Source: Parachlamydiaceae bacterium
GTDB lineage: Bacteria; Chlamydiota; Chlamydiia; Chlamydiales; Parachlamydiaceae
Length of the DNA: 5,173 nt
Assembly (NCBI GenBank): GCA_030679615.1
Contig: JAUXSJ010000365.1
Coordinates: forward strand, 1 to 5,173
Direction of reading: 5' to 3'
Made by a program: the position numbers and the translations under genes. Position 1 is the stretch's first letter. Each line of letters starts with the position of its first letter. Below the pieces are notes generated by a model. That model made no database searches. It saw nothing but the letters and a program-made list of their open reading frames with translations, and was not told the origin of the DNA. Shown piece after piece: positions 1-5,173 of the stretch.

Positions 1-137
1 CTGCCGATCACCTTCAGATAAGCATGAGTTTCACTTTCCAACTCAAATAGGCCACACCGCCCAGGTCGAAGCGAAGCGGAGGCCTGGGAAAACGTAGAGT
101 AATCATTTTGAGTCCTGAAAGGACGGTATTTTAATGC
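1..137. repeat. Putative dispersed non-coding repeat, GC-rich, cut by the window edge
   Basis: This stretch differs sharply in composition from everything else: bases 51-100 are 64% G+C by my count, while the rest of the window is clearly AT-rich. It contains an inverted repeat CCCAGG (60-65) / CCTGGG (83-88) enclosing a tandem GAAGC repeat, and a second hairpin GTCCT-GAA-AGGAC (112-124). No gene starts in it. From memory, similar composite sequences (a hairpin of the GTCC...GGAC type next to a CCTGGG/CCCAGG arm) occur in many copies in Planctomycetes, Verrucomicrobia and relatives; this was not verified. It lies directly after the last gene of the operon, where insertions do little harm. It could alternatively be a degraded insertion-sequence end or a regulatory RNA. 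The left boundary is unknown. Confidence 0.45.
112..124. other. Short perfect hairpin GTCCT-GAA-AGGAC downstream of the last gene
   Basis: A 5-bp perfect stem with a 3-base loop sits 36 bases beyond the stop codon of the TyeA-like gene. Read on the minus strand it is followed by TCAAAAT, so it lacks the T-run of an intrinsic terminator. Read on the plus strand it is followed by GGTATTTTAA, only weakly T-rich. It may be the operon's 3' end structure or simply one arm of the repeat it lies in. No better terminator for the operon is visible in the window. Confidence 0.3.
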
Positions 138-159
138 GATGCTAATTAATAACTTCCAA

Positions 160-507
160 TCACAATTCTTCCTCGTCTTCTTCAAGGGCCATTTTTTCAT
201 ATATTTCTTCTAGAATATCTTCTAAATCTTCTAAAGCTTGAATAATAGCATTATATAAATCATCACGATGTTGAACCGATCGATAAAGATGCTGGGGGGA
301 CACTTCTTTAATCATATTGCGCATGACACTGATCACAGCAATCTTAAAATGAACTGATTCATATAAGTCTTTCGTCATTGGATCAACTATCTGCGAAGCA
401 TAATGTTTCACTTTTTCAGCTGTAGGATAACGTTCATCAGCTAAATCAAAAAACATTTTAGCTAAAACCTTGAAATTGATATGTGTACGAATCGTTTTGT
501 AGTCCAT
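160..507 (-). CDS. TyeA-like type III secretion gatekeeper partner (SctW C-terminal domain as a separate protein)
   Basis: A 115-residue acidic, apparently all-helical protein with no signal peptide or membrane segment. Its layout matches Yersinia TyeA (about 92 aa) and the C-terminal domain of fused SctW proteins: an early helix with a DERYPT motif (25-30, compare DKRW in TyeA), a central helix VMRNMIKEVSP (61-71), then HRDDLYNAIIQALEDLEDILEE (80-101; TyeA has a comparable run ending in acidic residues), and an EEDEEEL C-terminus. In Yersinia, TyeA binds the C-terminal part of YopN and the pair blocks effector export before host contact; the same role is inferred here. It begins 74 bp after sctW, in another frame. 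The ATG at 507 is the first start codon after an in-frame TAA at 541-543, with a weak AAGG about 10 bases upstream. Alternatives are an unrelated small T3S chaperone (Chlamydia has Scc1 at this position), but class I chaperones are alpha/beta and this protein is not. The assignment rests on remembered sequence patterns, not a search. Confidence 0.62.
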   Translation of the reverse strand: MDYKTIRTHINFKVLAKMFFDLADERYPTAEKVKHYASQIVDPMTKDLYESVHFKIAVISVMRNMIKEVSPQHLYRSVQHRDDLYNAIIQALEDLEDILEEIYEKMALEEDEEEL

Positions 508-581
508 AATTCGATAACCTTGATTAAGCCCCAGCTTTTGTTACCATGCTGCCCTTGCTGTCTTTGTTGACTCCTGACTGC

Positions 582-647
582 CTAACTGTCCTTGTTGTCT
601 TTGTCTTTGCCGTCTTTGTCCTTATCCTTACTGTCTTTACTGTCCTT
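582..647 (-). repeat. Tandem KDSK/KDKD-coding repeat at the 3' end of sctW
   Basis: The last 21 codons of sctW are built almost entirely from AAR-GAY-(AGY or RAY) units, giving KDSKDSKDKDKDGKDKDN and ending KDS, then TAG. The units are imperfect at the DNA level (AAGGACAGT, AAAGACAGT, AAAGACAAA), consistent with slippage-driven expansion followed by drift. The tail is hydrophilic and probably disordered; it could be a flexible spacer to a partner or simply tolerated filler. A related unit reappears beyond the stop at about 551-567 in another frame. Confidence 0.75.
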
Positions 648-1601
648 ACTGACCAATTGATTTAATTTTACGTACCCTTTAACAAATGTTTTTAACTCAT
701 CAGCAGCAGAATAATGAACATGGACATAAGCATTTGCCTGCTTTGCAAACTTCATTAATTGTGCAATCATCGCATTTTCTTTATTAGGATCTTTTATATC
801 CTTATTAAGTTTTTTCAATAATGCAGAAATTTCCTTTAATACTTTTTCAAATGTTTGGCTTTCATATTGTTTTCGCACTGTTTGTATATCTGTTTGAGAA
901 TGAACCACATCAAGATAACGAGTTAATGTATCATTCACATCTGTATCAGCTTCTACGACGACAGCATCTACAACGCCAATAATTTTATCTGAATCATTAA
1001 TATCAACGGCATTTTCTTCTAAATAAGCCGCAAGTGCCGCTTCAAGTTTTTCAATAATTAATTCTAAACGACTTTTTTCTGGGCCAGTCGCATTACCACT
1101 TAAACGTTGAGCAACACTGATTAAAAACTCTAATCCCTTAAAAATTAAGGCAGGAGTTACTTTTTCACCCGCTTTACCCGTTAATCTTCTTAGTACAATT
1201 TGAATAATTTCATTGGGTGAAGAATTTTCATGAATGTTTAACCCTAATTCATCAAATAATAATGAACTTAATAGCAATGGATCTAAATGATATTCACGGT
1301 ATTTTTGAGTAAAATCTTGTGCGAATCCATCTGCTTCTTCTTTTCGAGCTAAAACACGTGTATAGACTTCGAAAAGTTTTTTAACCTTATCCACATCAGT
1401 CGATTTTTTCGGTGCCTTCAAAGATTTATATGCTTGCGCCATCACTGATTGATCTTCCGACTCGACAGTAGTCATTTTTGCATAAGAGGCGTCTTGCGCA
1501 TTTGCAGAAGCAATGTTTTTACTTAAGACCTCATTTTCTTTTTGAGTCACCAAGGAATCTCTAAAAGCAGATCCTTGGTTAGTGATGGGATTATCTGACA
1601 T
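582..1601 (-). CDS. sctW: Type III secretion gatekeeper SctW (CopN/YopN/LcrE family, HrpJ domain), lacking the C-terminal TyeA domain
   Basis: A 339-residue soluble protein. Residues 1-60 are polar and rich in Ser/Gln/Asn/Ala, as expected for a T3S signal and chaperone-binding region. Residues about 65-235 form helical repeats typical of the HrpJ/YopN domain, including LDPLLLSSLLFDELG (106-120) and the helix LIFKGLEFLISVAQRL (152-167). A further helical region (240-315) would hold the TyeA-contact segment. Residues 318-339 are a Lys/Asp repeat tail. Gatekeepers sit at the export gate in the cytoplasm, order translocators before effectors, and may be exported. Chlamydia CopN is longer (about 420 aa as I recall) and carries the TyeA-like domain in the same chain; here that domain appears to be the next gene. 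The start at 1601 lies 27 bp after sctV; its ribosome site is weak (GTGAG about 8 bases upstream), suggesting translational dependence on sctV. Family call is good; N-terminal and tail functions are inferred. Confidence 0.85.
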   Translation of the reverse strand: MSDNPITNQGSAFRDSLVTQKENEVLSKNIASANAQDASYAKMTTVESEDQSVMAQAYKSLKAPKKSTDVDKVKKLFEVYTRVLARKEEADGFAQDFTQKYREYHLDPLLLSSLLFDELGLNIHENSSPNEIIQIVLRRLTGKAGEKVTPALIFKGLEFLISVAQRLSGNATGPEKSRLELIIEKLEAALAAYLEENAVDINDSDKIIGVVDAVVVEADTDVNDTLTRYLDVVHSQTDIQTVRKQYESQTFEKVLKEISALLKKLNKDIKDPNKENAMIAQLMKFAKQANAYVHVHYSAADELKTFVKGYVKLNQLVSKDSKDSKDKDKDGKDKDNKDS

Positions 1602-1628
1602 GGTAGGCTCACAAATAATTTTTTATTA

Positions 1629-3791
1629 TTATGAAATTTGTATTCTACCTAAAGGTTGTATGCGAATTTCCGGAACAATCTCTTGATAAGAAACGACTGA
1701 GATATCCGTAAATTCCATTTCTATTAATTTTCTTACAAATCGGCGCACATCAATGGCTGTTAAAATAACAGGAGGTTGTCCTCCAGGTGGTGGCGGTGAG
1801 ACTGTATTTCTTACGCCTTGTAATATCAATTGAACAGCATCTGGATCCAATGCTAAATATGAACCGGCTGAGGTCTGTTTAATTGCTCCTCTAACCATAT
1901 CTTCGATTTCAGGATCCAAAATATAAACCGATAAAACCGATTGTCCTTGAGAATATTTATAACTAATAAAACGCTTCAGAGAAGAACGAACATACTCGGT
2001 TAATAAAACTGTGTCTTTTTCAGTTTGCGCCCATTCTCCTAATGCTTCCATAATCGTACGCAAATCTTTAATAGAGACCTGTTCTTGAATTAATCTTTTA
2101 AAAATATCTGTCATTTTTTGCAGAGGAATCAATCTTGTTACTTCTTTCACTAAATCGGGAAAAGATTTTTCAACAAATTCCATCATCGATTTTACTTCTT
2201 GTATCCCTACAAATTCATTCGCGTAATTCCTAAAGAAATACGATAAATGTAAAATCATTACCTCTAAAGGATTCCAAAACTTAATCCCCGCTTTATCCAT
2301 GAGTTCTTTATGCTTGGCTTCTACCCAAAGAGAAGGTAGTCCTAAGGAATTTTTATAAGACTGATAACTCAAATTATACCGTTTTAGATTTTCTTCAGAT
2401 TCGTTAGTTAACAAGTATCCTTCTAAAATCTTACCTCTGACAATCGGCACTTCATTCAAATGAATGGAATATTCATCTTTTGCAAGAATCGGTGATTCAG
2501 TTCTTACGTGTACACCAGGAAAACGCACGCCCAAGTCTGCATATAAAGCCTGTCTCATTTTTGGAATCATCTGATCAATAAAATTAATTCCCTTACTGGA
2601 CTTTTGAATTTCTATGGTTAAACTTTTTCCTACCTCTAGGACGACTGGTAAGGTCAGAGCATAACTATCCACTCCCCCGCCTGTGACAGCTTTATGTCCA
2701 CGTACAGATGTTTCTAATCCACCACCTGAATCTGCAGGCTGTATTGTGCCACCAGGACCATTAATCGCCTCTTGTAATGCCCTCTGATCTCGACTCCATA
2801 AAGCATACCCAATCATTCCCAAAAGAGCGGCTAAGATTAAGAAAGGAGGCATTGGGAAACCAGGAATCAATCCAATCAAAACCAAGAACGCTGCAGCAAC
2901 CATTAACGCTTTTGGTTGCTTTAAAATTTGACCAGAGATTTCACTACCCAAATTCTCTGCACTTTCACTTGTTACCCGAGTAGTTACTAAACCAGCAGTA
3001 ATAGAAATTAAAAGAGCTGGGATTTGCGAAATTAAACCATCACCAATGGACAATAAGGCATAAGTTTTAGCTGCCTCCATTGTTTCCATTCCATTCATCA
3101 CACCAATAATCAAACCACCCACGATGTTAATTAATGTAATGACAATCCCGGCAATGGCATCCCCTTTTACGAATTTCATCGCACCATCCATCGCACCATA
3201 TAACTGGCTTTCTTTTTGGATGGCTAACCGTTTTTCTCTAGCTTGATTGGAGTCCAAAATCCCTGCACGCATGTCGGCATCAATACTCATTTGCTTACCT
3301 GGCATCGCATCCAAAGTAAACCGTGCAGCAACCTCAGCAACTCTTTCAGCACCTTTTGTAATCACCAAAAATTGAACAACCGTAATGATTAAAAAGATTA
3401 CACCGCCCACAACAAAGTTTCCGCCAACAACGAAATCCCCGAATGAAAAAATAATTTCCCCAGCATTCGCATGTAAAAGGATCTGACGTGTTGATGCGAT
3501 GTTTAATGCCAAACGATAAAGTGTGGTAATCAATAAGAGAGAAGGAAAGATTGAAAGGTGAACGGCACTAGGGATATACAATGATACCATTAACAGAGCA
3601 ATGGAAGCTGTTAAGTTCAAAGCAATTAAATAGTCAATAATAGAAGGTGGAATAGGCATAATGATCATTGCCATAATTCCAATCAAAATGACAGCAAGAC
3701 CTATATCACTTGTTCTTGATATCGCATCTAAAGATCGATTTCCACCCAATCTTGCTGTAATTCCATCTAGAAATCTTCGAATACCACCCAT
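1629..3791 (-). CDS. sctV: Type III secretion export-gate protein SctV (CdsV/LcrD/FlhA, FHIPEP family)
   Basis: A 720-residue inner-membrane protein, normal length for SctV (about 700). The N-terminal ~335 residues hold about eight hydrophobic segments (roughly 30-46, 52-72, 80-100, 127-146, 211-233, 246-270, 297-310, 315-332). The FHIPEP signature region follows the fourth or fifth segment: RFTLDAMPGKQMSIDADMR (157-175), with the conserved loop continuing to about residue 210. A Gly-rich linker (345-375) joins a large cytoplasmic domain (375-720), which in homologues forms a nonameric ring that docks substrate-chaperone complexes and the gatekeeper. It ends at three consecutive in-frame stops, TAA TAA TAA (1623-1631). 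The ribosome site AGGAG overlaps the sctU stop codon, about 9 bases before the ATG, implying translational coupling. FlhA, the flagellar paralogue, is the alternative, but the adjacent SctW gatekeeper and lack of flagellar genes favour the injectisome. Confidence 0.96.
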   Translation of the reverse strand: MGGIRRFLDGITARLGGNRSLDAISRTSDIGLAVILIGIMAMIIMPIPPSIIDYLIALNLTASIALLMVSLYIPSAVHLSIFPSLLLITTLYRLALNIASTRQILLHANAGEIIFSFGDFVVGGNFVVGGVIFLIITVVQFLVITKGAERVAEVAARFTLDAMPGKQMSIDADMRAGILDSNQAREKRLAIQKESQLYGAMDGAMKFVKGDAIAGIVITLINIVGGLIIGVMNGMETMEAAKTYALLSIGDGLISQIPALLISITAGLVTTRVTSESAENLGSEISGQILKQPKALMVAAAFLVLIGLIPGFPMPPFLILAALLGMIGYALWSRDQRALQEAINGPGGTIQPADSGGGLETSVRGHKAVTGGGVDSYALTLPVVLEVGKSLTIEIQKSSKGINFIDQMIPKMRQALYADLGVRFPGVHVRTESPILAKDEYSIHLNEVPIVRGKILEGYLLTNESEENLKRYNLSYQSYKNSLGLPSLWVEAKHKELMDKAGIKFWNPLEVMILHLSYFFRNYANEFVGIQEVKSMMEFVEKSFPDLVKEVTRLIPLQKMTDIFKRLIQEQVSIKDLRTIMEALGEWAQTEKDTVLLTEYVRSSLKRFISYKYSQGQSVLSVYILDPEIEDMVRGAIKQTSAGSYLALDPDAVQLILQGVRNTVSPPPPGGQPPVILTAIDVRRFVRKLIEMEFTDISVVSYQEIVPEIRIQPLGRIQIS

Positions 3792-3803
3792 CAGTCATTT
3801 CTC

Positions 3804-4868
3804 CTATAGTTCCAATGACACTTCTTCCTCATCCAATGAAGCAATCCAACGTAAAATTTCAGCTAACGCTTCATAAGTTTCTTCGGGGACATAATTATAT
3901 AATTCCCCATGTTCCCATAATGTATGCGCTAAAGGAACATTTCTCAAAACAGGAATATTATTCTGCTCAGCAACTTTAATCATCAATTCAGCAAGGTTAT
4001 CTTTACCCAATGCTAAAATATAAGGAGCCTGATCAATATCTTTTCGGTAACCAATCGCAATTGCAATATGCTTAGGATTAGTCACTAATGCTTGAGCTTT
4101 CTTAACCCCAAAAGTGGGTCCTTCTTGATAAGCGATTTCTTGCGCAATCTGTCTTCGCTTACCTTTAATTTGAGGGTCACCCTCTGTATTTTTATATTCT
4201 TGCTTAACTTCAAACTTTTCCATTTTCATTTCAGTTGCAAAACTTTTCTTTTGATAGACAAAGTCAGCGACTGCAATAATTAAGAAAAAAATCCCTACTT
4301 TAACAACAACTTCAATTAAAAACGCATGAAAAACCAGCAAAGATCCCAGAATCGGCAACGATACAGTCGTAATCAGTACTGGAATACTTTTTAACATGAC
4401 TAAATAAATAATGTAACCAGCAATTCCAATTTTAGCGACCGATTTGAGTAATTCCACCAATGTTTTTAATTTAAATTTCGCCTTTAAATTGTCAACCGGA
4501 TTTAATTTTTTCCAATCAAATTTCATTGCTTCTGTAGAAAAAACAGGTCCAATCGCCAGATAATTAATCAATAACCCAATCAAAGTTACTAAACCTAAAG
4601 CGGGGATGCTGGCAATAAAAATCACTTCAGCAGCTTTGTAAAAAAGAGCAACTATCGCTGTGTCCGTTTCTGGATTGGTCACAGACGTAAATGCTGCAAC
4701 AATAAAGCCTGCTAATTGGTTATATAAAAATGTTGAAAGAGCTAAGATTAATGCAACAGATGCAATAAAAGTAAAAGCTGCCGGTAAATCTTGCGATTTC
4801 GCCACTTGACCTTTTTTTCTTGCATCGCGCAGTTTTTTTGGACTGGCTTTTTCGGTTTTTTCGCCCAT
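3804..4868 (-). CDS. sctU: Type III secretion export switch protein SctU (CdsU/YscU/FlhB family) with NPKH cleavage motif
   Basis: A 354-residue inner-membrane protein, the usual length for SctU. It opens with the family hallmark GEKTEKASPKKLRDARKKGQ (2-21). Four hydrophobic regions follow (about 30-60, 78-107, 143-166, 171-203), then the conserved cytoplasmic linker with EVKQEYKNTEGDPQIKGKRRQ motif elements (220-240). The autocleavage loop is N264-P265-K266-H267; the family consensus is NPTH, cut between Asn and Pro, which in homologues changes specificity from early to later substrates. Asn, Pro and His are kept, Thr is Lys. The C-terminal cytoplasmic domain runs to residue 354 and ends with an acidic stretch. 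GAGGA ends 4 bases before the ATG at 4868. It is the first gene of the visible operon, directly behind a strong promoter and leader hairpin. Flagellar FlhB is the alternative, disfavoured by the neighbours. Confidence 0.95.
   Translation of the reverse strand: MGEKTEKASPKKLRDARKKGQVAKSQDLPAAFTFIASVALILALSTFLYNQLAGFIVAAFTSVTNPETDTAIVALFYKAAEVIFIASIPALGLVTLIGLLINYLAIGPVFSTEAMKFDWKKLNPVDNLKAKFKLKTLVELLKSVAKIGIAGYIIYLVMLKSIPVLITTVSLPILGSLLVFHAFLIEVVVKVGIFFLIIAVADFVYQKKSFATEMKMEKFEVKQEYKNTEGDPQIKGKRRQIAQEIAYQEGPTFGVKKAQALVTNPKHIAIAIGYRKDIDQAPYILALGKDNLAELMIKVAEQNNIPVLRNVPLAHTLWEHGELYNYVPEETYEALAEILRWIASLDEEEVSLEL
4068..4079 (-). other. Variant autocleavage motif NPKH of SctU
   Basis: The codons AAT CCT AAG CAT encode N264-P265-K266-H267 in the loop where SctU/FlhB proteins normally have NPTH. 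In homologues the backbone cleaves between Asn and Pro by Asn cyclisation; the Asn and Pro are essential. The Thr position is changed here. The flanks VT-NPKH-IAIAIGY agree well with the family, so the variant is not caused by a frameshift. Confidence 0.9.
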
Positions 4869-4872
4869 TAAT

Positions 4873-4877
4873 TCCTC
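4873..4877 (-). promoter_or_regulatory. Ribosome binding site of sctU
   Basis: GAGGA is spaced 4 bases from the ATG at 4868. It overlaps the TGA (4876-4878) of a six-codon leader frame starting at 4896 (M-S-S-K-D-E). It supports the chosen sctU start. Confidence 0.6.
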
Positions 4878-4879
4878 AT

Positions 4880-4893
4880 TCGTCTTTTGACGA
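4880..4893 (-). other. Small leader stem-loop just upstream of the sctU ribosome site
   Basis: TCGTC and GACGA form a 5-bp perfect stem around a four-base loop. It ends two bases before the GAGGA ribosome site. On its own it is too weak to say much, but it could influence initiation at sctU or pair alternatively with the longer hairpin upstream. Confidence 0.35.
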
Positions 4894-4895
4894 CA

Positions 4896-4934
4896 TAAAA
4901 AAATAAGAGGTGCATCTAAAAAAGATGCACTTCT
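4896..4934 (-). terminator. Terminator-like hairpin in the sctU leader (candidate attenuator)
   Basis: Read on the minus strand: GTGCATCT, loop TTTTT, AGATGCAC form an 8-bp perfect stem (4910-4930). An A/C mismatch and three more pairs (AGA/TCT) extend it to 4906-4934. It is followed by TATTTTTTTA, which gives the form of an intrinsic terminator. On the plus strand no T-run follows, so it acts, if at all, toward sctU. It lies between the predicted transcription start (about 4938) and the sctU start codon. It may terminate a fraction of transcripts, stop read-through from a gene right of the window, or protect the 5' end of the mRNA. The structure is certain; its role is inferred. Confidence 0.65.
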
Positions 4935-4944
4935 ATAAAATATA

Positions 4945-4974
4945 ATTATATCATAGTTTTTTTTGCGATGTCAA
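4945..4974 (-). promoter_or_regulatory. Consensus sigma70-type promoter driving sctU and probably the whole operon
   Basis: The minus strand shows TTGACA (4969-4974), an 18-bp spacer containing a run of eight A's, and TATAAT (4945-4950) preceded by TG one base before, i.e. an extended -10. Both hexamers match the consensus exactly. The predicted start of transcription is near 4938, leaving a leader of about 70 bases. With gene gaps of 12, 27 and 74 bp downstream and no comparable promoter noticed between them, all four genes are probably transcribed from here. Expression in chlamydiae is developmentally timed, and nothing here shows how this promoter would be restrained apart from the leader hairpin. 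Confidence 0.72.
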
Positions 4975-5173
4975 CGAATTGACTAATAATAGTTATAAAA
5001 AAAGAATTAATGATAAATAAATTAAAAAAGAAAATGAATTATTAATAATTTTATACAACTCTTAACAATCGATGTTGATGAGGAAGGGCTTATGTACAAC
5101 GTATAATCTTAAATTATCTTACATAAAAGTAGTAAACATAAAAAATAATCATTCAAAATATTCTTTGGAGTGC
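4975..5173. other. AT-rich intergenic stretch without a supported gene
   Basis: Together with the promoter and leader this makes about 305 bases without a gene. The part right of the -35 box is nearly all A and T up to about 5060. On the plus strand a TATAAT occurs at 5102-5107 but the position 17 bases upstream (TGAGGA) is a poor -35, and TTGATG at 5075-5080 is 21 bases away. A GGAG at 5167-5170 near the edge could be a ribosome site of a plus-strand gene starting outside the window. If so, the neighbour would be divergently transcribed from sctU. Confidence 0.4.
5102..5107 (+). promoter_or_regulatory. Possible -10 box of a divergent gene beyond the right edge
   Basis: TATAAT on the plus strand, about 60 bases before a GGAG motif at the window edge. 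No convincing -35 is present at normal spacing, and in such AT-rich DNA the hexamer can arise by chance. Confidence 0.22.

Noticed and set aside
1..159. Open minus-strand frame through the GC-rich island (contains GLFELESETHAYLKVIG)
   Set aside because: It has no start codon in the region and runs through hairpin-rich repeat DNA; such frames are typical artefacts of dispersed repeats.
2777..2983. Plus-strand open frame of 68 codons
   Set aside because: It lies wholly inside sctV on the opposite strand, has no recognisable features, and is a shadow of that gene.
3661..3876. Plus-strand open frame of 71 codons spanning the sctU-sctV junction
   Set aside because: Antisense to two well-supported genes, with no ribosome site of note and low-complexity composition.
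4092..4283. Plus-strand open frame of 63 codons
   Set aside because: Antisense to sctU in its conserved linker region; its sequence is explained by the sctU codons.
1629..4868. Reading sctU-sctV as flagellar flhB-flhA
   Set aside because: FlhB and FlhA are homologous, but the next genes are a SctW gatekeeper and a TyeA-like protein, which have no flagellar counterpart.
4876..4896. Six-codon leader frame MSSKDE before sctU
   Set aside because: The start follows a T-run without a ribosome site and the peptide has no run of a regulatory amino acid; probably chance, though its stop overlaps the sctU ribosome site.
5081..5106. AGGAAGG followed by ATG at 5092
   Set aside because: Looks like a good ribosome site, but the frame stops after four codons (MYNV).
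5072..5173. Plus-strand frame starting with ATG at 5072 and open for 34 codons to the window edge
   Set aside because: No ribosome site before it, AT-rich composition, and too short to judge.

Overview
The window carries four genes, all on the minus strand and packed head to tail: sctU, sctV, a short sctW (CopN/YopN/LcrE-like) and a small separate gene that looks like TyeA. Together they form a segment of a type III secretion (T3S) locus. The DNA is AT-rich. The order sctU-sctV-sctW matches the chlamydial cdsU-cdsV-copN cluster as I remember it. That order, the AT-rich coding and the lysine/glutamate-rich proteins suggest a Chlamydiota member, more likely an environmental or amoeba-associated lineage (Parachlamydia/Protochlamydia-like) than a Chlamydia. 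This assignment is inference; no marker gene is present.

Layout from right to left (direction of transcription): positions 4869-5173 are a very AT-rich intergenic region. It holds a perfect-consensus sigma70-type promoter (TTGACA, 18-bp spacer, extended -10 TGATATAAT) pointing toward sctU. Immediately downstream lies a strong hairpin with a T-tract, so the leader resembles an attenuator. sctU (3804-4868), the autocleaving export-switch protein, follows. It is 12 bp from sctV (1629-3791), the large export-gate protein. After 27 bp comes sctW (582-1601), the gatekeeper, which ends in a Lys/Asp repeat tail. After 74 bp comes a 115-residue all-helical protein (160-507) resembling TyeA, the gatekeeper's partner. 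The first ~137 bases are a locally GC-rich, hairpin-containing stretch that looks like a dispersed non-coding repeat and ends the operon.

How the genes work together: SctV and SctU are the two export-apparatus proteins with large cytoplasmic domains. They receive substrates and switch specificity. SctW with a TyeA-like partner sits at the cytoplasmic face and holds back effector secretion until host contact. The window therefore encodes the substrate-selection and gating module, not the needle or ATPase.

Most notable points: (1) the gatekeeper is split into SctW and TyeA-like proteins, as in Yersinia, whereas Chlamydia CopN is, as I recall it, a single fused protein; (2) SctU has NPKH where the family cleavage motif is NPTH; (3) a terminator-like hairpin sits between a near-ideal promoter and sctU; (4) the KDSK repeat tail of SctW appears to continue past its stop codon in another frame. 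I see no wholly new system here.
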